Of a stretch of 64,000 nt of DNA, positions 22,275-30,810 are shown piece by piece. How positions within the stretch are numbered: position 1 is the first letter of the stretch; each line of letters starts with the position of its first letter. Position numbers and translations under genes: made by a program. Where the stretch lies: contig NW_020653711.1 in the NCBI RefSeq assembly GCF_003589595.1, positions 5,207,231 through 5,271,230 of the forward strand, read 5' to 3'. The DNA is from Hyposmocoma kahamanoa (Eukaryota; Arthropoda; Insecta; Lepidoptera; Cosmopterigidae). The notes under the pieces were generated by a model. It made no database searches. It was not told where the DNA came from and saw nothing but the letters and a program-made list of their open reading frames with translations.

Positions 22275-22440
22275 AGTTAGTTGTTATTATTGATACAAAT
22301 ATCGAACAAACAGAAAGAAAAACTCTTTCGTCTGGACAAGAACCAGCGATTGTTTGCCAAGCCGGGATTACCGCTGTCACCAACTGGACTACAGACTGAA
22401 TCAGTAGACCTAACGAATTTCTCTGTGCTTGCTGCAGATC
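22275..22440 (-). mobile_element. Family B element, minus orientation
   Basis: Complementary to 21860-21990 at roughly 85%: CAAGAACCAGCGATTGTTTG, GACTACAGACTGAATCAGTA, CTAACGAATTTCTCTGTGC. The arm TTATTATTGATACAAATATC lies at 22278-22305. The pair can fold into a stem of about 100 bp. Confidence 0.8.
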
Positions 22441-22499
22441 TTGTATTGTCTTGTCAATTAAATCATGATATTCAACTTCATGGGGTGGGTTATAAGTTT

Positions 22500-22675
22500 A
22501 ATTATTCTGGAGGTGATGAAAAGAGGATGGATGGATTGTGTGAAAGATGACATGGATGAAGAAGGTGTGAATATGGAAATAACGGCTTATAGGGTAGAGT
22601 GGAAGAAAAATACATGTTGTGCCAACCTCACTTAACGTGGGATAAGGACAGGAAGAAAAAGAAGAAGAAGATTCA
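22500..22675 (+). pseudogene. LINE 3' end (DGLCER / LTWDKD type)
   Basis: The frames GDEKRMDGLCER and NVG..GQEEKEEE follow the C-terminus of lepidopteran elements that read ...RMDGWV.D.. ...W.KKTCCADPT..WDKG and then a GAAGAAGAAG tail. The tail here is GAAGAAAAAGAAGAAGAAG at 22652-22670. It abuts the gypsy integrase relic; AATTTCATAAAAC is repeated in tandem at the junction (22674-22700). Confidence 0.65.
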
Positions 22676-22692
22676 ATTTCATAAAACAATTT

Positions 22693-23325
22693 CATAAAAC
22701 CGATTACCTAGTAATAGTAGACGCAATGTCGAAATGGGTGGAAGTATTCCACATGGCGAGTACTACTACGGGAGCGGTTATTGAGAAACTATGTGAGGTA
22801 TTCAGTTGGTGGAGATTACCAAAACAAAAGGGCCACCGATAATGGTACGCCATTTACGAGTAATGAGTTTAATAATTTTACAAAGAACAATGGCATACAC
22901 CACATTTTTACAGCTCCATACCAACCCGCTTCGAATGGGCTAGTCGAAAACGCAGTAAAGACTCTTAAAAAGGTAATAGAGAAAGCTATTCTAAGCAACC
23001 AAAGCGTAGATAGGGCACTATGTACTTTCCTATTACATTACCGAAATACACCTCCCTCGACCACCAACGAGAGTCCGGCTAGGTTATTATTAGGAAGGCA
23101 ATTACGAACTAGGCTAGATATATTGAAACCGGATAAGGAAAACGCAGTATCGAAGTCGCTGCAACGGCAGCAGGAATGTACAGGGGGGTTGATAGGAGTG
23201 TGAATCCAGGGGAAAGGATTTGGAATATTCAATACCTAAGAGGGGAAAAGTGGGCTCCGGGGCAAGTAGTGGAGTGCCTAGGACCAAATAATTACAAAGT
23301 AAACACATAGATCAAGTAAAACGGA
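22693..23325 (+). pseudogene. Ty3/gypsy integrase relic
   Basis: The catalytic core is split by one frameshift near 22810-22840. The first part reads DYLVIVDAMSKWVEVFHMAS, with the first catalytic Asp in VDAMSKW. The second (to 23203) has the second Asp in TDNGTPFTSNEF and the Glu in APYQPASNGLVENAVKTL, then LHYRNTPPSTTNESPARLLL. After a stop another frame carries GEKWAPGQVVECLGPNNYKV, the C-terminal GPY/F-type domain. All three acidic residues survive, but the frameshifts and missing upstream pol make it inactive. Strand transfer into host DNA is the original role. Confidence 0.9.
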
Positions 23326-23429
23326 GATTAAATAGACAATCACTGGACTATCCCACATCGAATTTAGATTCAGATCTGGGGTCTAGCACAAATCCGGAAT
23401 CAGAAGGTAATAAGGAACCAGCCGACTGA

Positions 23430-23648
23430 TCATTGGTGCGGGAACGGTCGGAACGTTCATCTGGGACAATGGTTCCGCCAATAAGTGGAACTCAACAGTA
23501 TGTGTCACCACCGCGAAATAACGAGGTTATCACTGAAGGAGGTTCGCCGGAGTTTTTCGACGCCCTGCCGGCCGATTCACCACCGCCACAGAAATTACGT
23601 CCAGTTAGGCAGTGTAGAGTTAAGAATGTACCTAATTATAAGATCTAG
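23430..23648 (+). pseudogene. Gypsy pol C-terminal tail
   Basis: A frame of 71 codons reads PISGTQQYVSPPRNNEVITE and ends KLRPVRQCRVKNVPNYKI before a stop. This is the low-complexity tail that follows the integrase in this type of lepidopteran gypsy element (…RPVRQCR.KN.PNY). It is in a different frame from the integrase, so at least two frame breaks separate them. Confidence 0.75.
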
Positions 23649-23669
23649 ATAAGGCTTAGTAATTATTAT

Positions 23670-23877
23670 ATTGTACAACTACTCTTAGTATTGTATTCTT
23701 TAAGGTTTAATAAACTTTAGCGGTCGAGTTTGTTAATTAGTTATGAGGTAATTAAGTGTGGAATAATGTAATGTAGGAATTAATAATTTTGTATTTGCGA
23801 TGTAGTCTCAGTTCTGTAATAAACGAGCTAGCGAACAGACGTGTTTCTAATTGCCTCCTCTAATACCGAATATCACA
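23670..23877 (+). repeat. Probable 3' LTR of the gypsy element
   Basis: Just after the pol stop, a segment begins TGTACAACTACTCTTAGTAT and ends AATACCGAATATCACA, fitting the TGT...ACA rule. It has a poly-A signal AATAAA near 23818. No second LTR is present in the window, so the borders are tentative. Confidence 0.5.
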
Positions 23878-23879
23878 GA

Positions 23880-24424
23880 AATCTATTGAAATTACGTTGT
23901 GTTCAATTATTATTCCCCATTTTTATGAACAAAAATAAATAAAACAAGCTGAGTCTTGATAGTCACGTTGTGAATTCGGAACCATAGTCCAGTGTCAACT
24001 GTTACTTTCGCCAAGGAGCATATAGATGGCACTGTTATAATTTTACGAAATAAACATCGCGTATTTTTTTTACGAGAAATTATTTCCTATGTGCTATTAA
24101 ATAAAAAATAAACAAAATATTGAAGAGATATATTTAAATAAATAAGTTCAACTTAACTTTTAATCATTACAAATCAATATTAAGACAATAAAACTGAAAA
24201 TAATATTGTTTCCATTGCATCCGTGTAACTATTTTAAGATTGCTAAATTTGACATAAGAGCAATATTACTTTAATGTCATAGTACGAACTGAGTGAATGA
24301 ATAGTCACAAAACTGCCAATAAAACATCATAGTTTTAACATTACAAATAAGCTTACTTTAAGCGCGTTATGGTACGAAAAGTCAATGTAAGGTTAAGTGA
24401 TATTGTTTTAAAAGGCTGTGTTAG
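23880..24424. other. Unassigned AT-rich DNA
   Basis: No recognised feature. Confidence 0.4.
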
Positions 24425-24500
24425 TCCCCCTGGTTGAATGAAGAAAAAACTTTCATAGATTTCTCACAGGCAAAAAAGCTATTAAAATCTCTAAGAATTT
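24425..24500 (+). mobile_element. Family B 5' fragment
   Basis: CCCCTGGTTGAATGAAGAAA then AAACTTTCATAGATTTCTCA and AAAAAAGCTATTAAAATCTC correspond to the first 75 bp of Family B inside its left arm. The core and right arm are absent. Confidence 0.55.
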
Positions 24501-24527
24501 AGTTTATGGCATTTTTTGCAGAGCTAC

Positions 24528-24624
24528 CTGAAACCGTTTTTTCTTTGATACTGCAACGCAGCCCAGTACGCCTAGTATCAAAGAAAGTAAAAGAAAAACA
24601 GCCATAACAAGTAAATATGAGATT
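24528..24624 (-). CDS. Candidate host exon coding a transmembrane helix
   Basis: On the minus strand a 3' splice-site-like TTATTTATTCAACTCAG precedes AATCTC at 24624, and a CAG|GTAGCT 5' splice-site-like sequence follows at 24528. The 97-nt segment stays open and reads ISYLLVMAVFLLLSLILGVL then GCVAVSKKKRFQ: a strongly hydrophobic helix followed by a basic stop-transfer run. This resembles a membrane helix of a multi-pass protein such as a claudin- or tetraspanin-like family, which is speculation. The surrounding frame runs 24504-24716. No partner exons were found in the window. Confidence 0.35.
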
Positions 24625-24719
24625 CTGAGTTGAATAAATAAGGTTTTTGTTATTTCAATACAGCTTCGAATGTTTTTTTCTTTGCTATTGTAATATCTGT
24701 AATTTGTTCTGAACATTGA

Positions 24720-25236
24720 ATTACAAATCCGTAATACAAAAAGAATTTTTATTATAAGAGTTAAACGTATCTCGTTTACCCTAGTTATTTAATTTCCTGT
24801 TCAATGCATAAAGGAAAATGAAAGAAAACTATCGCCTTAGCATCGTAATATGGTATTTAGAAATAGACGCTAGCCAACGGCTATCTATACCTAAAACTTA
24901 TGTTTTTTTCTTATATGAATTACCTGATAAATCCCAAGTAAATTTTAAAAATAATTGATGAAACATTAATGATTTTTTTGAATAACATTTTTTTTGTAAT
25001 AACTGATTTGCGATTCTATAGGCGTCCTCTACGTGAAACAGATCCTTTCGTCGTGCTGTATCACAAAATATTGGTTAGTTCAACATCCCAAGAACTACCA
25101 AATCTAGCTGAAGCCCGTGCGCGAGACACGGTATGAGACCGTGGGACATTAAGATCTGGCCTCTGTGATAGCACTCGCCCTATCCATCAATTCAGAATAC
25201 AACACTGATTATTCTGACCTTTTACCATAATTCAAA
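24720..25236. other. Unassigned AT-rich DNA
   Basis: No recognised feature; 25095-25195 is somewhat GC-richer without a clear tRNA-like fold. Confidence 0.4.
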
Positions 25237-25527
25237 TATTCGACGGGACGAACTAGTCATGCGCCTGATGGTAAGCTACATGCCTGACCATAACAGTTGC
25301 AGTGCTACTCAGCTCTTTAAATCGCAAAGATCTGAGGCGCACTGCCACTGCGCCCGTCACCCTGAGACATAAGTTGACAAGTCCCATGTACCTGAAATTT
25401 CACCAGCACCATTATCAAAACCGGAACGCAATAATGCTGACATTACTGCTTGGCGGTTGAAATATATAAGGTGACAGTACTTCCTTGGACGAACTCTTTC
25501 ACAAGGATCTCTAATGCTACTAAAATA
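25237..25527 (-). mobile_element. Family A element
   Basis: Near full length: ATTCGACGGGACGAACTAGT at the 3' end, GCGCCTGATGGTAAGC, GAGACATAAGTTGACAAGTC, and CTTTCACAAGGATCTCTAAT at the 5' end. The A tail is not clear. Confidence 0.85.
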
Positions 25528-25606
25528 TAAAATATCTTAGGGGACCAGACGCAGGCGGGCATTTCACCCTTAAGTTATGAATATTCCAAGGATTCTTCTG
25601 AAACGT

Positions 25607-25655
25607 TTCGCATGCACATTTATATGGCGAACAGCTATATAAATGTGCATGCGAA
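25607..25655. repeat. 19-bp perfect-stem hairpin
   Basis: Arms TTCGCATGCACATTTATAT and ATATAAATGTGCATGCGAA pair perfectly around the 11-nt loop GGCGAACAGCT. Confidence 0.9.
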
Positions 25656-25667
25656 CCCTGAACGATG

Positions 25668-25790
25668 TAACTAGGACCTTTTCAAGGCGAGAGTGAATAG
25701 GCATTATTTAGGTGTGCATGCTCCATCGTTATCCTTTTGGTCACTTTCCGTAGGTGAGATGAAGGTGAAATGAAAAAACCGAAAAAAAAA
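25668..25790 (+). mobile_element. LINE 3' UTR fragment (AAGGCGAGAGTGAATAGGC)
   Basis: TTCAAGGCGAGAGTGAATAG then GCATTATTTAGGTGTGCATG, CTCCATCG and GTAGGTGAGATGAAGG follow a 3' terminal block common in lepidopteran non-LTR elements. No coding sequence is attached. Confidence 0.55.
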
Positions 25791-25794
25791 AGCT

Positions 25795-26140
25795 ATCCCA
25801 GTAGAGAGAAGGTACTATTCAATATAGCTTATAACAAAAACAAATCATATTAACTAAAGCAAATGTCAGCAAACCCTGTTTGAAACAACAAACTCTATTT
25901 CCTGTAGTCGTAACAGGATTCGCATGTAAGTACTTTCTGCGTTAGGAGCACATGCAACTTCAAACTTCAGTATTTCTTTGTAGTCAGCTTCCTTCCCTAT
26001 TGTACCATGAGTAGCAAGACGTTTGCGATTTCATCATAGATTTTATACCCTTAAAGTATCTAATTAGTTTATGAGCGACTGAAAACAAAAAACAGATGCT
26101 TATGAAGTGGATCTAATTGAATCAATCTCAACATGTGTCT
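25795..26140. other. Unassigned DNA
   Basis: No recognised feature. Confidence 0.4.
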
Positions 26141-26144
26141 GTGT

Positions 26145-26433
26145 TAACAGATGTCTACGACAGTAATCATCTGGCAGGGGAACTTCAGCATGTACAACAA
26201 GTCCTACAAGCGAAGAATAATGCCGCAGGCCCCGTTTGAAACCACCAACAGTCAAGTGAAGACCTACCATTTTACCTTACGTGAGAGGTGTTACAGACAA
26301 GATCGGAAGAGTCCTCAGGCGTGCATTTATCAAGACCCATGCCAAGCCGCTGAGGAAGATTTCTCAGTTCCTGAAACCCGTGAAATGTAATATCCCCTTA
26401 CATGATGCAGGAGTTTACAAGCTTGACAATTGA
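26145..26433 (+). pseudogene. Penelope-like element fragment with start of GIY-YIG domain
   Basis: A first frame reads HLAGELQHVQQVLQAKN. A second, from 26266, reads ILPYVRGVTDKIGRVLRRAF, then THAKPLRKISQFLKPVKCNI and PLHDAGVYKLDN before a stop at 26431-26433. The order LP...GVTDKIGR.L, then a lysine-rich linker, then GVYK matches the region between the RT and the GIY-YIG endonuclease of Penelope-like retroelements. GVYKL would be the first GIY block; the sequence ends there, where the DIRS-type relic abuts. The 26151-26390 frame is a shifted reading of the same DNA. Confidence 0.7.
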
Positions 26434-26436
26434 AAT

Positions 26437-27030
26437 CTAGTAAAGGATGTGAGATGTCGGAGTCCAACTCGCAGCCTTGCGTAAAAGCTTTGTCGGTACC
26501 TCAGCAGCGTGCGCGACTGGCGTGGAGGTGTACCGCGTGCTATGCGCGCCGAAAACTGCTGTGTCCGCACCCGTCGCGCCGCATCGAACACTTGCCGTAC
26601 ACATCGGCTCACGGTCCCACTTGTGGCTACTCTGTGGGGAGCTCTGTGTATCAGCAAGATCGTCCCCTGACGTCCAGTTGTCTTATTTTGTGTTACCAAA
26701 ATATAATGTTTGAAAACTGCGACAAGGCAAATGCTTGGATCCTCTCTAAAATATGGAAAATTTAATGTGGCCTGTACGCGACCAGGCGCACACGTTTTGA
26801 TTAAATCAGATATTGCAATTTTAATCGGAATATCTGATATTTGTATGTCTTTCATTATAATCAATGCCAGTTTGTACGCGGTGTGCAGTACAAAGTGCAA
26901 GTAAAATAACATGTTTTTTCCTAAGTTTTTCAAGAGGAAGTTCTGTGTTGGGAAACCACATTGAAACTAATGCGAAAACGACTTGGGGATTCCAAGTATT
27001 ACTATACTTTGGTGCACTGGGTTTCAACCT
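26437..27030 (-). pseudogene. DIRS-type tyrosine recombinase relic
   Basis: On the minus strand the reading begins WNPQVVFALVSMWF and TELPLEKLRKK, then LLALCTAHRVQT, which holds the first catalytic Arg in AHR. It continues ISDLIKTCAPGRVQATLNFP, HRAPHRVATSGTVSRCVRQV, and in a second frame GAHSTR with KLLRKAASWTPTSH. HSTR is the H-x-x-R catalytic box of tyrosine recombinases, and the linear pattern is that of the DIRS retrotransposon recombinase. The C-terminal reading FTRFQ has Gln where the nucleophilic Tyr (…RFY) is expected. At least two frameshifts are present. In DIRS elements this enzyme integrates a circular cDNA. Confidence 0.8.
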
Positions 27031-27186
27031 AAATGCGCCCTTAAGTAATCTTTTTATGCGTCTGAGCCTGTTTCAGGCTATAAATGAGATAAAGCAGCCT
27101 ATTATTACTGCAAAATTTCCACCAGAGCTTTACGGACACATTATATTGTCTAATCGTATTTTAAGAAAGAGAAGCTAAGGGTAAAG

Positions 27187-27745
27187 TCATCGTCCCTTAT
27201 CGGACTCCGCGGGAGGCGAAGGGCGCGCTGATAACGGCAGAAAGGGTAAGGCTGGTGTGCAATCAATGAGGCCGCCTGCAATAAGATTTAATAATGATTC
27301 GCTTGAGTTAAAACACATCACGTCGGAAATCGACAGGATTTGCAGCAGGAGGAACCATGGCTGAGAAGGCCAATATGGAAAACCAAGAGTACCATTTGCT
27401 TGGTCTTCAATAATTTTGTGTATGCATTTCAATAATAAAAAGAAGGGTGGGAACGCGTAGAAAAAATATTTGAATTCTGTCATGTTTTTGAAGAGTTAGA
27501 AATTTTTGAATTTCCAGTAATTTTGTATATAACCAACCGTATTTAGTGGCTAGGCAAGGTGAGATGAGAACACCAATCAATTGAGCGTACTCCTGTATGT
27601 TACATCGGGGTAACCTCATTATTTTTAAAGTAAGTGGTAAATTTTTTGACGTTTTTCTAAAGGTAAACTTATACTTAAATTTCATGAATCAAAATTGAAA
27701 CTTAGAAATTTACAAACTTGACATGGTTGTAACACAGACTTGTCG
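27187..27745 (-). pseudogene. DIRS-type RNase H and connection region
   Basis: Two overlapping minus-strand frames give QLIGVLISPCLATKYGWLYT and KLLEIQKF, then LGFPYWPSQPWFLLLQILSI. The L.G.LIS.CPA..YG.LYTK..E..K and P.WP.QPWFP patterns are standard for the RT-distal and RNase H region of DIRS-type pol. Frameshifts occur near 27450. It lies between the RT and the recombinase, in the correct order. Confidence 0.75.
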
Positions 27746-28200
27746 TAATTAACGATGAAGCCTAAAAATTGCAGTAAGTTAATGGTTACTTTAACATTAT
27801 TGATGCATCGTCATAATCAGCTGCTATACAACAAATATCATCTAAATGTACCGCGGAATCCTTGTTGTCTCAAATGTGTTACAACTTCTTGCATGATTTT
27901 GGTAAACACTTTCGATGCTGTGGACAAGCCGTATGCCAGAGCAGTAAATTCACAGGTTTCAATTTCATTCGAACCACAAGGTAAATACTGAAATCTGTGG
28001 TGCTTTCGGTCTGCTTCGCAGATAGATGTCAGTGAATACACCTCTTTCAATGTGAGGTATCAATTTTGAGACAATTCGATAATCCTCCATTTTAAAATGA
28101 GTTTTTGTTACAAATTTGTTAAAGAACGTTATGTTCAATATGAAACGACTACTACCGTTGCGTTTTGGGGCTAAAAAAGTACTAGAAATGTTAACCCCGA
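27746..28200 (-). pseudogene. DIRS-type reverse transcriptase relic
   Basis: The minus strand reads FLAPKRN, then HFKMEDYRIVSKLIPHI, then ETCEFTALAYGLSTASKVFT, KIMQEVVTHLRQQGF and, after a +1 shift, VHLDDICCIAADYDDA. LDD is the catalytic motif (usually YLDD) and F.AL.YGLSTA..VFTK is the conserved fingertip and palm region. There is one stop in the early part and a shift before LDD. It is continuous with the RNase H and recombinase relics downstream, giving the DIRS order RT, RNase H, YR. Confidence 0.8.
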
Positions 28201-28238
28201 CGTAAATATATTTGAAAAAATACTTTACATATTAGTAC
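28191..28238 (-). repeat. Isolated fragment of the 120-bp tandem unit
   Basis: GTTAACCCCGACGTAAAT, then TTTGAAAAAATACTTTACAT, then ATTAGTAC matches the second half of the array unit at 30811-31480. It sits exactly between the DIRS-type relic and the gypsy relic, 2.6 kb from the array. Shown on the minus strand only because the neighbours are; the match itself is in plus orientation. Confidence 0.7.
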
Positions 28239-28627
28239 TGTAGCCTAGGGGGTAGTAAACAACACGCAAATTATCCTAACAACAACAACATTTCCTAACA
28301 CACATATGATATGGCGATATACCATATGGAGGATTCCTAATAATTAAATAAATATATTTTCCTTGAATGCAGACAGTTCTTGTTCACTTAGGAGGGTGAC
28401 CACGAACTATGCACACACACACAGGACAATATAACCATCAAATAAAAAATAAATAAAAAGTAAATTATATCTATCCAAGTCGGTAGTCCATCTTCTCCTC
28501 CCGTCCTTCTAAGTCTGCATTTGCCGGAAAATAACAACTTCGGCAAAACATGTTCGTCACAAATAGTTCCATATGAAAAACAAATACAAAAGATTAATTA
28601 ACCTACTAGAAACTAAAAAACATTAAA
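28239..28627 (-). repeat. Probable 3' LTR of the minus-strand gypsy element
   Basis: It begins on the plus strand with TGTAGCCTAGGGGGTAG, so the minus-strand LTR would end CTACA. It lies directly after the pol stop at 28628-28630. The same 16-17 bp occur at 30570, where the inner edge of the 5' LTR is expected. The rest of the two regions does not align by eye. Confidence 0.5.
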
Positions 28628-29015
28628 TTACCTCCTATAGAACCTTTTCATTCTATTCACATGGACTAGATCCTGCCAACCCGATCTATTCCTATTTACA
28701 CCTACTCTCCTCACAATATAATTAACTCTACTCAACCGATCTACTACCCTAACTTCTGCATATCATATCTCCTAGATATCAATGCAACTCTAATTTTCGC
28801 TTCTGTTCCGATTGTATATTACCTATATATTCTTTATGCGAATCTATCAAGGCTGCTCGTTCCATAAACTTGCCTTGTAAATTCTCCGCAACACTTACGC
28901 GTACAGGTTTAAAAATGTCACTTTCCGAATTCTATTTTATATTTACCTTCGGCAAAACATATTTATTCTTATTTTCATATAAATTACACTTTTGACACAA
29001 TTGACCCGTCTTACG
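28628..29015 (-). pseudogene. Gypsy integrase C-terminus (GPY/F end)
   Basis: In the last 130 bases the minus strand reads VRVVDRLSRVNYIVRR, VGVNRNRSGWQDLVHVNRM and KRFYRR before a TAA at 28628-28630. The Y.V.. ... VHV.RMK.FY signature ends many gypsy integrases. Upstream to 29015 the frames are broken. The RT, RNase H and integrase core that should precede it are absent. Confidence 0.75.
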
Positions 29016-29017
29016 AC

Positions 29018-29498
29018 TTACGTCAACTTTTTCTTTATTCCCGGCAAAACTGAAGAATTTATATACTCCGAACTATTTAGCGAAAAGTTATCAAAATTTT
29101 TTAATACCGGTTTGAAAGAAGGCTTTTCTTTCTTTGACCCAATATCTGTCATGGAATTAGAAGAAATTTTGTTGTCAATTTTCAATTTTGACAACTTTAA
29201 ATTATATTTCTTCAAAATATCTTGGCCTAAAATAAGATGTTCCTCAACGTCCTGTACAACCAGCAACCTTGATGGAAATTCCTTTCCATTAATCGTCAAC
29301 GACACTTTGGTGGACGTCTGCACTTTTATTGGCGTTCCGTCCACTCTACGCAATGGAAAACTTGGAGTATCAACAATCTGCAAATGTAGCCTTTCTGCAA
29401 AACAACGAGAGATTGTTGAAACCGAAGCACTAGTATCCACCAACGCCTCGCAACTTACATTATTGACAAAAACAGATACAAAAGGTGCTACCTTTCTA
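29018..29498 (-). pseudogene. Gypsy aspartic protease relic
   Basis: The frame 29018-29443 starts MVDTSASVSTISRCFAERL. Its upstream, without a start codon, reads RKVAPFVSVFVNNVSCEAL. The active-site triad, normally D-T/S-G, is DTS, a Gly to Ser change that should disable catalysis. The C-terminal HLILGQDILKKYNLKL box is intact. The frame is +1 relative to gag and overlaps its stop, consistent with loss of one base from an originally continuous gag-protease frame. No RT follows; the sequence passes into the integrase C-terminal region. Confidence 0.8.
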
Positions 29499-30240
29499 GG
29501 CCCTATCTACACTAAAACTATCAATTGTATACAAATTTCCTAAATGTTCAGCTGCGCCTTGCTGACATCCACGTTGAGGAGATCCCGACGAAGATCCACT
29601 AGCATGTGCCCGTGAATACACTTGACGTGGCGTATCCTGCTGCACAATTGGTGCTCGTGGCACTTGATATTCCGACTGTTTAGACTCGGGTCCAACTATC
29701 GGTGTAGAGTCACCCTGTGTTTGCCAACAGTGAGAGTGCTCCTCCATGTGACAATATACTGGCAATTCAATATTTTGTCGACTCACATCATAACTGTGAT
29801 TAAATATATCTTCTACTTGTATAATTGTTTTTCTCAACTCCTCTTTCGACAAATACAAATTACTAGCCAGCATCCATTGAAAATTGAGTATCAAAAATTT
29901 CAAGAAATGTCTAATAAACTGAACATCTTGAATATTCGCTTTCGTTGCTAACTTATCTAAACTATAAAAATAACTTGTCAGCGATTGGTTAGGCCCCAGT
30001 CGCCTATAATAAAACTCTCGGGCATAATCTATCTGTGAGGGAAATTCCTCTTTTAGCTTCTGTGCAATTACATCATACGTCGTGTATGAAGAAAAATACG
30101 TTTTGTACCATTGTAGAGCTGGCCCCTCCAAATACAATGCAAACACGTATCTCTTATGCACATCAGACCAATTATTTCATACGCTGATGGCCTCAAATTG
30201 ATTCAAAAACTCATCTACGTCGTTGAATCTGTTAAGCCTT
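29496..30240 (-). pseudogene. Gypsy gag relic
   Basis: The open frame 29496-30161 reads YVFALYLEGPALQWYKTYFS and YAREFYYRRLGPNQSLTSYF, the retrotransposon gag capsid core. It ends near GNLYTIDSFSVDRA. The frame continues 5' to about 30240 (RFNDVDEFLNQFEAIS), interrupted by an in-frame TGA at 30177-30179. A zinc-knuckle-like CHMEEHSHC near 29735 is degenerate. Gag would package element RNA in cytoplasmic particles. Confidence 0.85.
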
Positions 30241-30249
30241 TAGCCGGTA

Positions 30250-30580
30250 TACAATACATATTCTCTTCTTGCACTTTTCACTGGTATCAATTATAAAACA
30301 ATATTAAATATAAAAATATAAACTACGACCTTATGTACAATTTCCTGGAGGTTTTTCGTAAAAACATATAAAATTTTTTCACATCGGAGTTTTCTTCATT
30401 GGAATTTTTCCATCATTCTCCACCATTTGTAGGCTTGCCTCCACCATTTGTAAGCTTAGTTATATTATATATCTCTTCCATCAAAAAATAAAATATAAAA
30501 AAAATTTTACATTGGAATGTTCACGTAAGGCGATCGTACACCATTTGTAAGGCGATCTTCACCATTTGTAGCCTAGGGGT
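30250..30580 (-). other. Gypsy leader with repeated ACCATTTGTA motif
   Basis: Between gag and the LTR-like edge are four copies of CACCATTTGTA (two near 30422-30455 and two near 30539-30570), spaced irregularly. On the minus strand these are TACAAATGGTG, in which TGGTG could be a primer-site start after CTACA. I cannot assign a tRNA. Confidence 0.45.
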
Positions 30581-30810
30581 AGCTCAGGTTGCGTAGCGAG
30601 AGGTAGGTACTTTATAAATATAAACTGGGATGAACTTCAAAATTAGATATTTATTGTATTTTTCACATATTTACTTATGGAGGCTACTTTTAGATCTGCC
30701 AAGATGTTCTTTTTATCATATTTTTTAAACACATTCTAAATACAAATCTATATTCACTCAGCCAGTACTTCTACTCATAGAATAGAGCCTAGATTACAGT
30801 AAGTAGGTAT
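30581..30810. other. Unassigned DNA next to the array
   Basis: TAGCTCAGGTTGCGTAGCGA at 30584-30603 resembles a tRNA D-arm, but no T-arm or cloverleaf follows. Otherwise AT-rich. Confidence 0.4.

Noticed and set aside
26430..26765. Plus-strand 111-codon frame as a coding gene
   Set aside because: The GC-rich DNA here codes for the tyrosine recombinase on the minus strand; the plus frame is its shadow.
28255..28628. CRISPR array or prokaryotic operon anywhere in the window
   Set aside because: The ACCATTTGTA repeats and the 120-bp array have no constant spacer structure, and all coding relics are eukaryotic mobile elements.
30584..30650. tRNA gene near TAGCTCAGGTTGCGTAGC
   Set aside because: Only a D-arm-like piece is present; no T arm or matching acceptor follows.
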